The notes below the pieces were generated by a model. It was not told the origin of the DNA. It ran no database searches and saw only the letters and a list, made by a program, of their open reading frames with translations. Below, one piece after another: positions 8,179 through 18,516 of a stretch of DNA of 64,000 bases. The stretch is from the NCBI RefSeq assembly GCF_003097515.1, contig NZ_CP029188.1, forward strand, positions 6,864,531-6,928,530, given 5' to 3'. The translations under genes and the position numbers were made by a program. Origin of the DNA: Streptomyces tirandamycinicus (GTDB lineage: Bacteria > Actinomycetota > Actinomycetes > Streptomycetales > Streptomycetaceae). Positions within the stretch are counted from its first letter, which is position 1. Each line of letters starts with the position of its first letter.

Positions 8179-9816
8179 TCACCCGGCCCCGGCCCCGGGG
8201 CCGCCGTCGGCCGAGGCGACCTCCCGTGCCCAGCGGTAGTCCGCCTTGCCGCTCGGGGAGCGCTGGATGACCGGCGCGAGGACGAGCTGCCGCGGGAGCT
8301 TGTACCCCGCCAGCCGGCCGCGGCAGTGCGCCCGGACGGACTCGAGGTCCAGCGCCGCCGCCCCCGGGCGCAACTGCACGACCGCGGCCACGCGGTTGCC
8401 CCAGGTCGCGTCCGGCACTCCGGCGACCAGTGCGTCGTAGACGTCCGGATGGGCCTTCAGGGCCTGCTCGACCTCTTCCGGATACACCTTCTCCCCACCG
8501 GTGTTGATGCACTGGGAGCCCCGCCCGAGCACCGTGACGACCCCCTCCTCGTCCACCGTGGCCATGTCGCCGAGCAGCACCCAGCGCTCGCCGCCCCTGC
8601 GGAAGAAGGTCTCGCCGGTCTTGACCGGGTCGTTGTAGTAGCCGAGCGGCACATGGCCGCGCTGGGCGATACGGCCCGGCTCGCCGGGCACGACCGGCTC
8701 GTGCGTGACCGGGTCGACCACCTGTGTGCGGTGGTTGACCCGCAGCCGGAACCCCTTGCCCGGACCGGAGTCCTCCGTGGCCGTGCCGTTGAAGCCGGAC
8801 TCCGACGAGCCGAAGTTGTCCAGGAGCATCACCTGCGGCGCCAGCGCCCTGAACTGCTCCCGCACGGACTCGGACATGATCGCACCGGAGGAGGACACGC
8901 TGAACAGCGACGACAGGTCCGTGCCCTTCAGCGGGCCGTTGAGCGCGTCGATCAGCGGGCGCAGCATCGCGTCGCCCACCAGCGACACGGACGTCACCCG
9001 CTCCCGCTCGATGGTGCGCAGCACCTCCTCGGGTACGTACTTGCGGTGCAGCACCACCCGCTGGCCGAAGCCGAAGGCGATGAACGCGGTGAGCGTCGAG
9101 GTACCGTGCATCAGCGGGGGAGTGGGGAAGAAGGTGATGCCGTCGCCGCCCGCGGCGACCCGCTCCGCCAGCTCCTCGGGCCGCCGCACCGGCTCACCGG
9201 TGGGCGCGCCACCGCCGAGCCCGGCGAAGAAGAGGTCCTCCTGGCGCCACACCACGCCCTTGGGCATCCCGGTCGTGCCGCCCGTGTAGATGATGAACCG
9301 GTCGTCCGCCGACCGCTCGCCGAAGCCGCGCTCCGGCGAGCCGGACGCCTCTGCGGCGGTGAACGCCGTGCAGTCCAGCGCCGGCGCGTCCCGCTCCGGC
9401 TCACCGACGCGCAGGAGGTGCCGCAGCTTCTCCGTCCGCGGCAGTGCGGCCGCCACCCGGCCGGTGAACTCGGCGTCGAAGACGAGGGCCGCGAGGTCGG
9501 CGTCGCGGAAGAGGTAGACCAGTTCCTCCGCCACATAGCGGTAGTTCACGTTGACGGGGACGACGCGTGCCTTGAGGCAGCCGAGGAGCGTCTGCAGGTA
9601 CTCGACGCCGTTGTAGAGGTGCAGCCCCAGATGGTCCCCCGGCTTGAGCCCCGCGCCGGTGAGATGGTGCGCGATCCGGTTCGCCGCCGCGTCGAGTTGC
9701 GCGTAGCTGAGCCTGCGCCGCGCGCCGGTTCCGGGATGGTCGACGTAGAGGAGCGCCTCGCGGTCGGGCACCACGTCGACGACCGACTCGAAAAGGTCGG
9801 CAAGGTTGTACTCCAC
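8179..9816 (-). CDS. acyl-CoA synthetase, FadD family (AMP-forming)
   Basis: A 545-residue ANL-superfamily enzyme that would activate a carboxylic acid to its CoA ester through an acyl-adenylate. The P-loop-like A3 motif is YTGGTTGMPKGVVWRQED (about residues 180-200). A5 is FGSSESG, A7/A8 is LLGDMATVDEEGVVTVLGR, and the A10 lysine is in SGKADYRW at the C-terminus. The TGGTTGMPKGVVWRQED text is typical of actinobacterial FadD proteins used for steroid or branched side-chain acids. GTG 9816 has AGGAGG 5 bases upstream. It is divergent from the crotonase/DUF35/thiolase genes across a spacer with a perfect inverted repeat, which suggests shared control. Confidence 0.92.
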   Translation of the reverse strand: MEYNLADLFESVVDVVPDREALLYVDHPGTGARRRLSYAQLDAAANRIAHHLTGAGLKPGDHLGLHLYNGVEYLQTLLGCLKARVVPVNVNYRYVAEELVYLFRDADLAALVFDAEFTGRVAAALPRTEKLRHLLRVGEPERDAPALDCTAFTAAEASGSPERGFGERSADDRFIIYTGGTTGMPKGVVWRQEDLFFAGLGGGAPTGEPVRRPEELAERVAAGGDGITFFPTPPLMHGTSTLTAFIAFGFGQRVVLHRKYVPEEVLRTIERERVTSVSLVGDAMLRPLIDALNGPLKGTDLSSLFSVSSSGAIMSESVREQFRALAPQVMLLDNFGSSESGFNGTATEDSGPGKGFRLRVNHRTQVVDPVTHEPVVPGEPGRIAQRGHVPLGYYNDPVKTGETFFRRGGERWVLLGDMATVDEEGVVTVLGRGSQCINTGGEKVYPEEVEQALKAHPDVYDALVAGVPDATWGNRVAAVVQLRPGAAALDLESVRAHCRGRLAGYKLPRQLVLAPVIQRSPSGKADYRWAREVASADGGPGAGAG

Positions 9817-9925
9817 CGTTCCTCCTGACCCCGGCCGCACGGAGTGTCCGCCTCGCGGCGGTCGTTCCCGGAGCGGTCATTAGAGCGCCGCCGCCCGCAA
9901 CTGGGAAGGGGTACCGACGAGGAAA

Positions 9926-9942
9926 TCTGACTGGCTGTCAGA
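9926..9942. promoter_or_regulatory. perfect inverted repeat between divergent acyl-CoA genes
   Basis: TCTGAC-TGGCT-GTCAGA has perfect 6-bp arms and a 5-base centre, 110 bases from the acyl-CoA synthetase start and 81 bases from the crotonase start. The size suits a TetR-type operator. No regulator gene is adjacent, so the binding protein is unknown. Confidence 0.55.
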
Positions 9943-10022
9943 AAACTATTGAACTGGGTCGCGGGCTCCTGCAACCTGTTCCACGTCCGGCGACGCGAGG
10001 ACGCGAGGACGGGAGGACGGGC

Positions 10023-10823
10023 ATGGCGGGTACGGAACACCTCACCGTACGGCGAGAAGGCGCCACTCTGGTGCTCACGCTGAACAGACCGGAGTCCAGG
10101 AACGCGCTGTCCCTGCCCATGCTGGTGGGGCTGTACGACGCATGGCTGGAGGCCGACGCGGACGACGGCGTCCGCTCCGTGGTCCTGACCGGCGCGGGCG
10201 GCTCGTTCTGCGCCGGGATGGACCTCAAGGCCCTCGCCGGGGCGGGAATGGAGGCAGGGGGGTACCGGGACCGGCTCAAGGCCGACCCGGACCTGCACTG
10301 GAAGGCCATGCTCCGCCACCACCGCCCCCGCAAGCCGGTCGTCGCCGCGGTGGAGGGCCCCTGCGTCGCAGGCGGCACCGAGATCCTCCAGGGCACGGAC
10401 ATCCGGGTCGCCGGGGAGAGCGCCGTGTTCGGGCTGTTCGAGGTCCGCCGGGGCCTGTTCCCCATCGGCGGTTCCACCGTGCGGCTCCAGCGCCAGATCC
10501 CGCGTACCCACGCCCTCGAGATGCTGCTCACCGGCCGCCCCTACACGGCGTCCGAGGCGCAGCGCATCGGCCTCGTCGGCAGTGTCGTCCCCGACGGCAC
10601 CGCTCTGGAGCGGGCCCTCGACATCGCGGGGAGGATCAACGCCTGCGGGCCGCTCGCCGTGGAGGCGGTGAAGGCGTCCGTGTACGAGACGGCCGAGATG
10701 ACCGAGAGCGAGGGGCTGGCGGCCGAACTGAGCCGCGGCTGGCCGATCTTCGACACCGCCGACGCGAAGGAGGGCGCCCGCGCCTTCGCCGAGAAGCGCG
10801 ACCCGGAGTACCGCCGGGCCTGA
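10023..10823 (+). CDS. crotonase / enoyl-CoA hydratase family protein
   Basis: A 266-residue crotonase-fold protein expected to hydrate an enoyl-CoA. The oxyanion-hole segment is GGSFCAGMDLKAL (about 59-71). A second is VEGPCVAGGTEI (110-121). Two acidic residues in the hydratase positions, Glu120 (GGTE) and Glu140 (GLFEVRRGLFP), are both present, so activity as a hydratase is plausible. Length is typical. ATG 10023 follows GGGAGGACGGG. It is the first gene of a rightward operon with a double DUF35 protein and two thiolase-like proteins, consistent with breakdown of an acyl-CoA side chain. Confidence 0.92.
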   Translation: MAGTEHLTVRREGATLVLTLNRPESRNALSLPMLVGLYDAWLEADADDGVRSVVLTGAGGSFCAGMDLKALAGAGMEAGGYRDRLKADPDLHWKAMLRHHRPRKPVVAAVEGPCVAGGTEILQGTDIRVAGESAVFGLFEVRRGLFPIGGSTVRLQRQIPRTHALEMLLTGRPYTASEAQRIGLVGSVVPDGTALERALDIAGRINACGPLAVEAVKASVYETAEMTESEGLAAELSRGWPIFDTADAKEGARAFAEKRDPEYRRA

Positions 10824-10959
10824 CCGTTCGGGCCGCCGGGCCGAGCCGCACAACGGAACCAGCGGCCGAGCCGGCGGCACGGCAACGCCACCACGAGCGG
10901 CACCACAAGCGGCTCACCACGGCGCAACCAGCGGCACCACAAGCGGCAGGAGGAGTCCC

Positions 10960-12081
10960 ATGTCCGCCACCCCCGCCTCCGGGGCGCCCTCGGCACCGGA
11001 AGTGCTGCGCGCCCCGCTCGTCGTCGAGTTCCCCTTCACCCGCTCCGTCGGCCCCGTGCAGTCCGCCTTCCTCACCGGCCTGCGCGAACGCACCGTGCTC
11101 GGCGTCAGGACCACCGGCGGCCGGGTCCTCGTACCGCCCGTCGAGTACGACCCCGACACCTCCGAGGAGATCGGCGAGCTGGTCGAGGTCGGCACCGCGG
11201 GAACCGTCACCACCTGGGCCTGGAACCCGGAACCGCGCCGGGGCCAGCCGCTGGAAACGCCCTTCGCCTGGGTGCTGGTGAGACTCGACGGCGCCGACAC
11301 GGGCCTCCTCCACGCCCTCGACGCCCCCGGCCCCGAGGCCGTGCGCACCGGAATGCGCGTCCGCGTCCGCTGGGCCGCGGAGCGCGGCGGATCCATCACG
11401 GACATCGCCTGCTTCGAGCCGTACGCAGACGGCGACGCGGGCCGCGGCGAGGGGGCCGACCCGTGCCGCGGCGAGGGGGCCGACCCGTGCCGCGACGAGG
11501 TGGCCGACGCGAGGAGTGACGCGGGCCGCGCCGAGAGGCGAGCGGAGCCCGTGACGCCGGGCGCCGCCGAGAGGGGCACGGCAGCCGGACCACGGCCCCA
11601 CAGCGGCGCGTTCGACGACCCCGTGACCGGAGTCGTCGCGCCGGCCCGGCTCGACTACACCTACACACCCGGCCGCGCCCAGACCCGCTTCATCAACGCC
11701 CTCGCCGGACGCCGGACCACCGGCGAGCGCTGCCCCTCCTGCCGCAAGGTGTACGTGCCGCCCCGCGGCGCCTGCCCGACCTGCGGCATCGCCACCTCGG
11801 AGCAGGTCGAGGTCGGGCCCCGGGGCACCGTCACCACGTTCTGCATCGTCAACATCAAGGCGAAGAACCTCGACATCGACGTGCCGTACGTGTACGCCCA
11901 CATCGCGCTCGACGGCGCCGACCTGCCGCTCCACGGCCGCATCGCCGGCATCCCGTACGACCGCGTGCGCATGGGCCTGCGCGTCGAACCGGTGTGGACG
12001 CAAGGCGGCCGGCACCCCGACCACTACCGCCCCACCGGCGAGCCCGACGCGGACTACGACACCTACCGGGAGCTGCTGTAG
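10960..12081 (+). CDS. double DUF35 (OB-fold / zinc-ribbon) protein, acyl-CoA-associated
   Basis: A 373-residue protein with two DUF35-type halves. The first (about 20-155) has the OB-fold (GTAGTVTTWAWNPEP, TPFAWVLVRLDGADTGLLH) but no zinc cysteines; its ribbon position reads LGVRTTGGRVLVPP. The second (about 230-350) keeps a ribbon with CPSC and CPTC, followed by an OB-fold (GTVTTFCIVNIKAKNLDIDV, YVYAHIALDGADLPLHGRI). DUF35 proteins are partners of thiolase-fold enzymes, as in ChsH2-Ltp2 steroid aldolase. The linker contains a 24-bp tandem repeat. AGGAGG precedes ATG 10960, and the next gene starts 2 bases after the stop. Confidence 0.88.
   Translation: MSATPASGAPSAPEVLRAPLVVEFPFTRSVGPVQSAFLTGLRERTVLGVRTTGGRVLVPPVEYDPDTSEEIGELVEVGTAGTVTTWAWNPEPRRGQPLETPFAWVLVRLDGADTGLLHALDAPGPEAVRTGMRVRVRWAAERGGSITDIACFEPYADGDAGRGEGADPCRGEGADPCRDEVADARSDAGRAERRAEPVTPGAAERGTAAGPRPHSGAFDDPVTGVVAPARLDYTYTPGRAQTRFINALAGRRTTGERCPSCRKVYVPPRGACPTCGIATSEQVEVGPRGTVTTFCIVNIKAKNLDIDVPYVYAHIALDGADLPLHGRIAGIPYDRVRMGLRVEPVWTQGGRHPDHYRPTGEPDADYDTYRELL
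11442..11513 (+). repeat. in-frame 24-bp tandem repeat in the interdomain linker
   Basis: Two identical 24-bp units (11442-11465, 11466-11489) and a third degenerate one (11490-11513) encode an 8-residue repeat, RGEGADPC then RGEGADPC then RDEVADAR. The unit length keeps the frame. It lies between the two DUF35 halves, where length change is tolerated. Confidence 0.85.
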
Positions 12082-12083
12082 CC

Positions 12084-13136
12084 ATGCGAGACGTCGCGAT
12101 CGTCGCCTTCTCCCAGACCGACCACGTACGCCGCAGCGAGGAGGTCTCCGAAGTCGAGATGCTCATGCCCGTACTCCACGACGTCCTCGAACGGACCGGG
12201 CTGCGCACCGGGGACATCGGCTTCACCTGCTCCGGCTCCTGCGACTACCTGGCGGGCCGGGCGTTCTCCTTCACGATGGCCCTCGACGGAGTGGGCGCCT
12301 GGCCGCCCATCCCGGAGTCGCACGTGGAGATGGACGGCGCCTGGGCCCTCTACGAGGCATGGGTCAAACTCCTCACCGGCGAGGCGGACACGGCCCTCGT
12401 CTACGCCTACGGCAAGTCCTCGCCCGGTTCCGTGCGGGATGTGCTGACCCGCCAGCTGGACCCGTACTACCTCGCGCCGCTGTGGCCCGACTCCGTCGCC
12501 CTCGCCGCCCTGCAGGCCCAGGCGCTCATCGACGCGGGGGAGACGGACGAGCCGGCCCTGGCCGCGATCGCGGCACGCAGCAGGACCGCCGCCGAGGGCA
12601 ACCCGCACGCCCAGCTCCGCGGGCCCCGCCCGCAGGGCGGGTACGTCGTACGGCCGCTGCGCACCGGCGACTGCCCGCCCGTCGGCGACGGCGCGGCCGC
12701 GGTGGTCCTCGCCGCCGGGGACCGGGCCCGGGAACTGTGCCCGCGGCCCGCCTGGATCCGCGGCATGGACCACCGCGTCGAACCGCACGCCCTCGGCGTA
12801 CGCGATCTCACCGACTCGCCGTCGACCCGCCTCGCCGCCGAACGCGCCGGAGCCTTCGCACGGCCCGTGGACACCGCCGAACTGCACGCCCCGTTCACCT
12901 CCCAGGAGGTGGTGCTGCGCAAGGCGCTGCGCCTCGGCGGCTCCGTGACGGTCAATCCCTCGGGAGGCCCACTCGCCGCCAACCCCGTCATGGCGGCGGG
13001 CCTCATCCGCGTCGGCGAGGCCGCCGCCGCCGTCCACCGCGGCGCCTCCGACCGTGCCCTCGCCCACGCCACCTCCGGCCCCTGTCTGCAGCAGAACCTG
13101 GTCGCCGTCCTCGAAGGAGAGCCGCATGTCCGCTAA
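12084..13136 (+). CDS. thiolase-fold (lipid-transfer/Ltp-like) protein, first subunit
   Basis: A 350-residue thiolase-superfamily protein beginning MRDVAIVAFSQT. The region that carries the acyl-accepting cysteine in condensing thiolases reads ESHVEMDGAWALYEAW, so the nucleophile is absent. The C-terminal GHP motif is replaced by NPSGGPLAANPVMAAG. These changes match Ltp-type proteins that catalyse retro-aldol or related chemistry rather than Claisen thiolysis. The start lies 2 bases after the DUF35 stop, and the 3' end overlaps the second thiolase-like gene by 11 bases. Strong coupling suggests the two form a heteromer, probably with the DUF35 protein. Confidence 0.85.
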   Translation: MRDVAIVAFSQTDHVRRSEEVSEVEMLMPVLHDVLERTGLRTGDIGFTCSGSCDYLAGRAFSFTMALDGVGAWPPIPESHVEMDGAWALYEAWVKLLTGEADTALVYAYGKSSPGSVRDVLTRQLDPYYLAPLWPDSVALAALQAQALIDAGETDEPALAAIAARSRTAAEGNPHAQLRGPRPQGGYVVRPLRTGDCPPVGDGAAAVVLAAGDRARELCPRPAWIRGMDHRVEPHALGVRDLTDSPSTRLAAERAGAFARPVDTAELHAPFTSQEVVLRKALRLGGSVTVNPSGGPLAANPVMAAGLIRVGEAAAAVHRGASDRALAHATSGPCLQQNLVAVLEGEPHVR

Positions 13137-14295
13137 GGAGCCGGTGGCCGTCGTCGGCGTCGGCCAGACCAAGCACGTCGCGGCCCGGCGGGACGTGTCG
13201 ATCGCCGGGCTCGTCCGCGAGGCCGCGCGCCGCGCCCTGGACGACGCCGGACTCGGCTGGGCCGACGTCGACGCCGTCGTCATCGGCAAGGCACCCGACT
13301 TCTTCGAGGGCGTGATGATGCCGGAGCTGTACCTCGCCGACGCCCTCGGCGCGGTCGGCAAGCCGCTGCTGCGGGTGCACACGGCGGGGTCGGTCGGCGG
13401 TTCCACGGCACTGGTCGCCGCCGGTCTCGTGGCGGCCCGGGTCCACCGGACGGTGCTGACCGTCGCCTTCGAGAAGCAGTCCGAATCGAACGCGATGTGG
13501 GGGCTGTCGCTGCCCGTCCCTTTCCAGCAGCCGCTCCTCGCGGGTGCGGGCGGGTTCTTCGCCCCACACGTGCGCGCCTACATCCGCCGCAGCGGCGCAC
13601 CGGGTACCGTCGGCTCCCTGGTCGCGTACAAGGACCGCCGCAACGCGCTGAGGAACCCGTACGCACATCTCCACGAGCACGGCATCACCCTGGAGAAGGT
13701 GCAGTCCTCGCCGATGCTGTGGGACCCGATCCGGTACTCGGAGACCTGCCCGTCCTCCGACGGCGCCTGCGCGATGGTCCTCGCCGACCGGGCCGGGGCC
13801 GCCCGCGCGCCGCACCCCCCGGCCTGGGTGCACGGCGGCGCGATGCGCAGCGAACCGACGCTGTTCGCGGGCAAGGACTGCGTGTCGCCGCAGGCCGGCA
13901 AGGACTGCGCGGCCGACGTCTACCGGCAGGCGGGCATCACCGACCCGCGGCGCGAGATCGACGCCGTCGAGATGTACGTGCCCTTCTCCTGGTACGAGCC
14001 GATGTGGCTGGAGAACCTGGGCTTCGCGGCCGAGGGCGAGGGGTGGAAGCTCACCGAGTCCGGCGTGACCGAACTCGACGGAGACCTGCCGGTGAACCCG
14101 TCCGGCGGGGTGCTCTCCACCAACCCCATCGGCGCCTCCGGGATGATCCGGTTCGCCGAGGCGGCCCTCCAGGTGCGCGGCCGGGCCGGCGCCCACCAGG
14201 TGGCAGGGGCCCGGAAGGCCCTCGGCCACGCGTACGGCGGCGGCTCGCAGTTCTTCTCCATGTGGCTGGTCGGTGCCGAGCCGCCGGCGACCTGA
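13126..14295 (+). CDS. thiolase-fold (Ltp2-like) protein, second subunit
   Basis: A 389-residue thiolase-superfamily protein beginning MSAKEPVAVVGVGQT. The nucleophile position reads RVHTAGSVGGST with no cysteine. NPSGGVLSTNPIGASG replaces the usual GHP motif, and the C-terminal loop has GHAYGGGSQFF, with Tyr where thiolases carry Cys. In Ltp2 aldolases tyrosines are catalytic, so this Tyr and the one in VEMYVPFSWYEP are candidates. ATG 13126 overlaps the preceding gene by 11 bases. This closes the acyl-CoA operon. Retro-aldolase activity on a CoA-bound beta-hydroxy acid is inferred from family and neighbours; the substrate is unknown. Confidence 0.86.
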   Translation: MSAKEPVAVVGVGQTKHVAARRDVSIAGLVREAARRALDDAGLGWADVDAVVIGKAPDFFEGVMMPELYLADALGAVGKPLLRVHTAGSVGGSTALVAAGLVAARVHRTVLTVAFEKQSESNAMWGLSLPVPFQQPLLAGAGGFFAPHVRAYIRRSGAPGTVGSLVAYKDRRNALRNPYAHLHEHGITLEKVQSSPMLWDPIRYSETCPSSDGACAMVLADRAGAARAPHPPAWVHGGAMRSEPTLFAGKDCVSPQAGKDCAADVYRQAGITDPRREIDAVEMYVPFSWYEPMWLENLGFAAEGEGWKLTESGVTELDGDLPVNPSGGVLSTNPIGASGMIRFAEAALQVRGRAGAHQVAGARKALGHAYGGGSQFFSMWLVGAEPPAT

Positions 14296-14474
14296 ACGCG
14301 GGGACCCGGGAGCGGCGCGCAGCGGTCCGCCGAGGTGTCCGGTCCGTCGAGGTGCCCAACCCGGCAAGGCGCCCGCCCGGTCCTTCCGGCGGCGACTCCC
14401 GCCGCGGCGGCCTGTGCGCGCCCGGCCCCGATCGCTACGCTGACCCCGGACGAAGAACCGGGAGGAGCAGGGAC

Positions 14475-14717
14475 GTGGCCGACATCATCACCACAGAGCA
14501 GCCGCTTTCGGGTTGGGACAAGCCGGACCTCGACCTCAGCCAGGCGGACTGGCAGTCGGGGTCCCAGGGAGCGGGTGACGTGCAGATCGCCTTCGTCGAG
14601 GGCTTCATCGCGATGAGGAACGGCGGCCGCCCCGAAAGCCCGTCACTGATCTTCAGCCCGGCGGAATGGCGGGCCTTCGTCATGAACGCCCGGCACGGTG
14701 AGTTCGACCTCACCTGA
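14475..14717 (+). CDS. DUF397 protein
   Basis: An 80-residue protein with the DUF397 C-terminal pattern: VQIAFVEGFIAMRNG, PSLIFSPAEWRAFVMNARHGEFDLT. GTG 14475 is chosen; GGGAGGAG lies about 10 bases upstream, and a TACGCT -10-like hexamer (14436-14441) is 33 bases upstream. No XRE partner is adjacent, unlike most DUF397 genes. Function is unknown. Confidence 0.82.
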   Translation: MADIITTEQPLSGWDKPDLDLSQADWQSGSQGAGDVQIAFVEGFIAMRNGGRPESPSLIFSPAEWRAFVMNARHGEFDLT

Positions 14718-14831
14718 TCCGCACCCCGGCGGCGGCCCGTGAGAGGCGCCGGATGGGCCCACAGCCCGGACGCCGGCCTTCGAAGAGAAGGCGCAGACCG
14801 CGAGAGCCTCCCTGGTTCCCAGGTCCTCATC

Positions 14832-14860
14832 CCCCCGGCGAGGGGTCACCCCGCCGGGGG
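14832..14860 (+). terminator. hairpin after DUF397 gene
   Basis: A 9-bp perfect stem (CCCCCGGCG, 14832-14840, with CGCCGGGGG, 14852-14860) around an 11-base loop. It separates the DUF397 gene from the promoter of the ACT-domain gene, which starts 13 bases later. Confidence 0.6.
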
Positions 14861-14872
14861 ACCGGACAGCCC

Positions 14873-14878
14873 TAGGCT
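14873..14878 (+). promoter_or_regulatory. -10 element TAGGCT giving a leaderless transcript
   Basis: TAGGCT matches the Streptomyces vegetative TAnnnT -10. It ends 7 bases before ATG 14886, which puts the expected transcription start at or within one base of the start codon. No Shine-Dalgarno sequence lies in front of the ATG, as expected for a leaderless mRNA. Confidence 0.6.
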
Positions 14879-14885
14879 GCGGATC

Positions 14886-15284
14886 ATGACTCCAGAGCAC
14901 GATCTCGGCCGTCTTCTGAGCGGCATGCGGCCCGAACTCCACCCCGGCCGCTACGTCTTCACCACCGTCCCCGCAGCGGTACCACCCGGCCTCGCCCCCG
15001 TGGTCACCGTCACCGAGGACGAGGGCCTGACCCTCGTCGTACGCAGGGAGGAGGCCGACGGCGCCGGGCTGGCCTACGACTACGTCGCCGGCTGGATCAC
15101 CCTGCGCGTGCACTCCGCACTCGCCGCCGTCGGGCTCACCGCCGCGGTCGCCACCGCCCTGGCCGGCGCGGGCATCAGCTGCAACGTCGTCGCCGGTCAC
15201 CACCACGACCATCTGTTCGTTCCGTACGAACGCGCGGAGGAGGCCGTCACCCTCCTGCGGGAGCTGGCGGAGCGCACCGGCTGA
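14886..15284 (+). CDS. ACT-domain-containing protein
   Basis: A 132-residue protein of the paired-ACT type found as stand-alone amino-acid-sensing proteins. The N-terminal half (HPGRYVFTTVPAAVP, VTEDEGLTLVVRREEAD) and the C-terminal half (WITLRVHSALAAVGLTAAVA, GISCNVVAGHHHDHLFVPYE) follow the beta-alpha-beta ACT layout. The segment AGISCNVVAGHHHDHLFVP is the most diagnostic. It probably binds an amino acid or similar ligand, but the partner is unknown. Translation is probably leaderless. The next gene is 134 bases downstream with its own promoter. Confidence 0.85.
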   Translation: MTPEHDLGRLLSGMRPELHPGRYVFTTVPAAVPPGLAPVVTVTEDEGLTLVVRREEADGAGLAYDYVAGWITLRVHSALAAVGLTAAVATALAGAGISCNVVAGHHHDHLFVPYERAEEAVTLLRELAERTG

Positions 15285-15406
15285 GGTCACGGCCCGGCGC
15301 GCCCGCCCGGCCGGCCCGCTCCGGCGTGTCGTATGGGCCGAGGTCACGGTGCTCCGGCGGGTCGCGCGGGCGTGCGCCCGGTCGGCGGCACCGGCCCCCG
15401 GGCACG

Positions 15407-15412
15407 TACCAT
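15407..15412 (+). promoter_or_regulatory. -10 element TACCAT giving a leaderless transcript
   Basis: TACCAT ends 6 bases before ATG 15419, so the transcript would begin at the start codon. No ribosome-binding site is present upstream. It is the same layout as at 14873. Confidence 0.5.
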
Positions 15413-15418
15413 GTCGGC

Positions 15419-15919
15419 ATGTCCTTCCTCCGCCGCCGCAGCGCCTCCACCCCCGCGGGCCCGGACTTCGACGTCCTGGCCATGGACCCGGGAGACTGGC
15501 CCGGCAATCTGGGCGCCGGGCTGCTTCCCGCGCCCGACGGCAGCTGCCAGGGCGTCTTCCTTCGCTACGACCTGTTCGGCGGCCGGGGTCCCGCGATGAT
15601 CATCGGCAATCTGCCGGAGGGCTCGCCCGCCCGTGACGTCGCCGAGGGGGAGGCCCCCTTCGAGGTCGCCCAGCTGCTCGCGGCTCTGGATGACGACGAG
15701 GAGGTCACGGTCGTCGGCACCGAGGACGTCCCCGTCATGCAGGGCGACAACCTGCTGATCGTCCGCAGGGTCAAACTCTCCCAGGACCGGATCTCCTGCG
15801 TGCAGTTCGACCGCAGCGACAACGTCCTCGTCACGATCGCGAGCTGGGACCGGCCGATCACCGACGATCTGTACGCGCTGCTGAAGCCTCTGCCCGCGGA
15901 ACTCTTCCAGCAGGGCTGA
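15419..15919 (+). CDS. conserved hypothetical protein beside geosmin synthase
   Basis: A 166-residue acidic soluble protein starting MSFLRRRSAS. Recognisable blocks are FDVLAMDPGDWPGNLGAGL, GVFLRYDLFGGRGPAMIIG and DNLLIVRRVKLSQDRISCVQ. No signal peptide, membrane segment or catalytic motif is seen, and I do not know the function. It is convergent with the geosmin synthase gene and shares a hairpin terminator with it. The start fits a leaderless mRNA. Confidence 0.8.
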   Translation: MSFLRRRSASTPAGPDFDVLAMDPGDWPGNLGAGLLPAPDGSCQGVFLRYDLFGGRGPAMIIGNLPEGSPARDVAEGEAPFEVAQLLAALDDDEEVTVVGTEDVPVMQGDNLLIVRRVKLSQDRISCVQFDRSDNVLVTIASWDRPITDDLYALLKPLPAELFQQG

Positions 15920-15923
15920 CCCG

Positions 15924-15948
15924 CCCCGCCCGGTGAGCCCGGGCGGGG
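15924..15948. terminator. bidirectional hairpin between convergent genes
   Basis: CCCCGCCCG (15924-15932) pairs perfectly with CGGGCGGGG (15940-15948) across a 7-base loop. It lies 5 bases after the hypothetical gene stop and 157 bases beyond the geosmin synthase stop. Confidence 0.7.
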
Positions 15949-16104
15949 GAGGAGTCCCGCCGCACCCCGTGTCCCGTCCCGGCCGGACAGACCCAGACCC
16001 GGACCCGGACCCAGGCCCGGTCACCGGGCACCGCATGCCCGCCCGGGCCGGGACACCGCGTTACGGCCCCGGCCCGGCCCCGCCCGGACACCCCGGCGCG
16101 CGGT

Positions 16105-18507
<2,403 letters not shown>

Positions 18508-18516
18508 TCACGGCTC

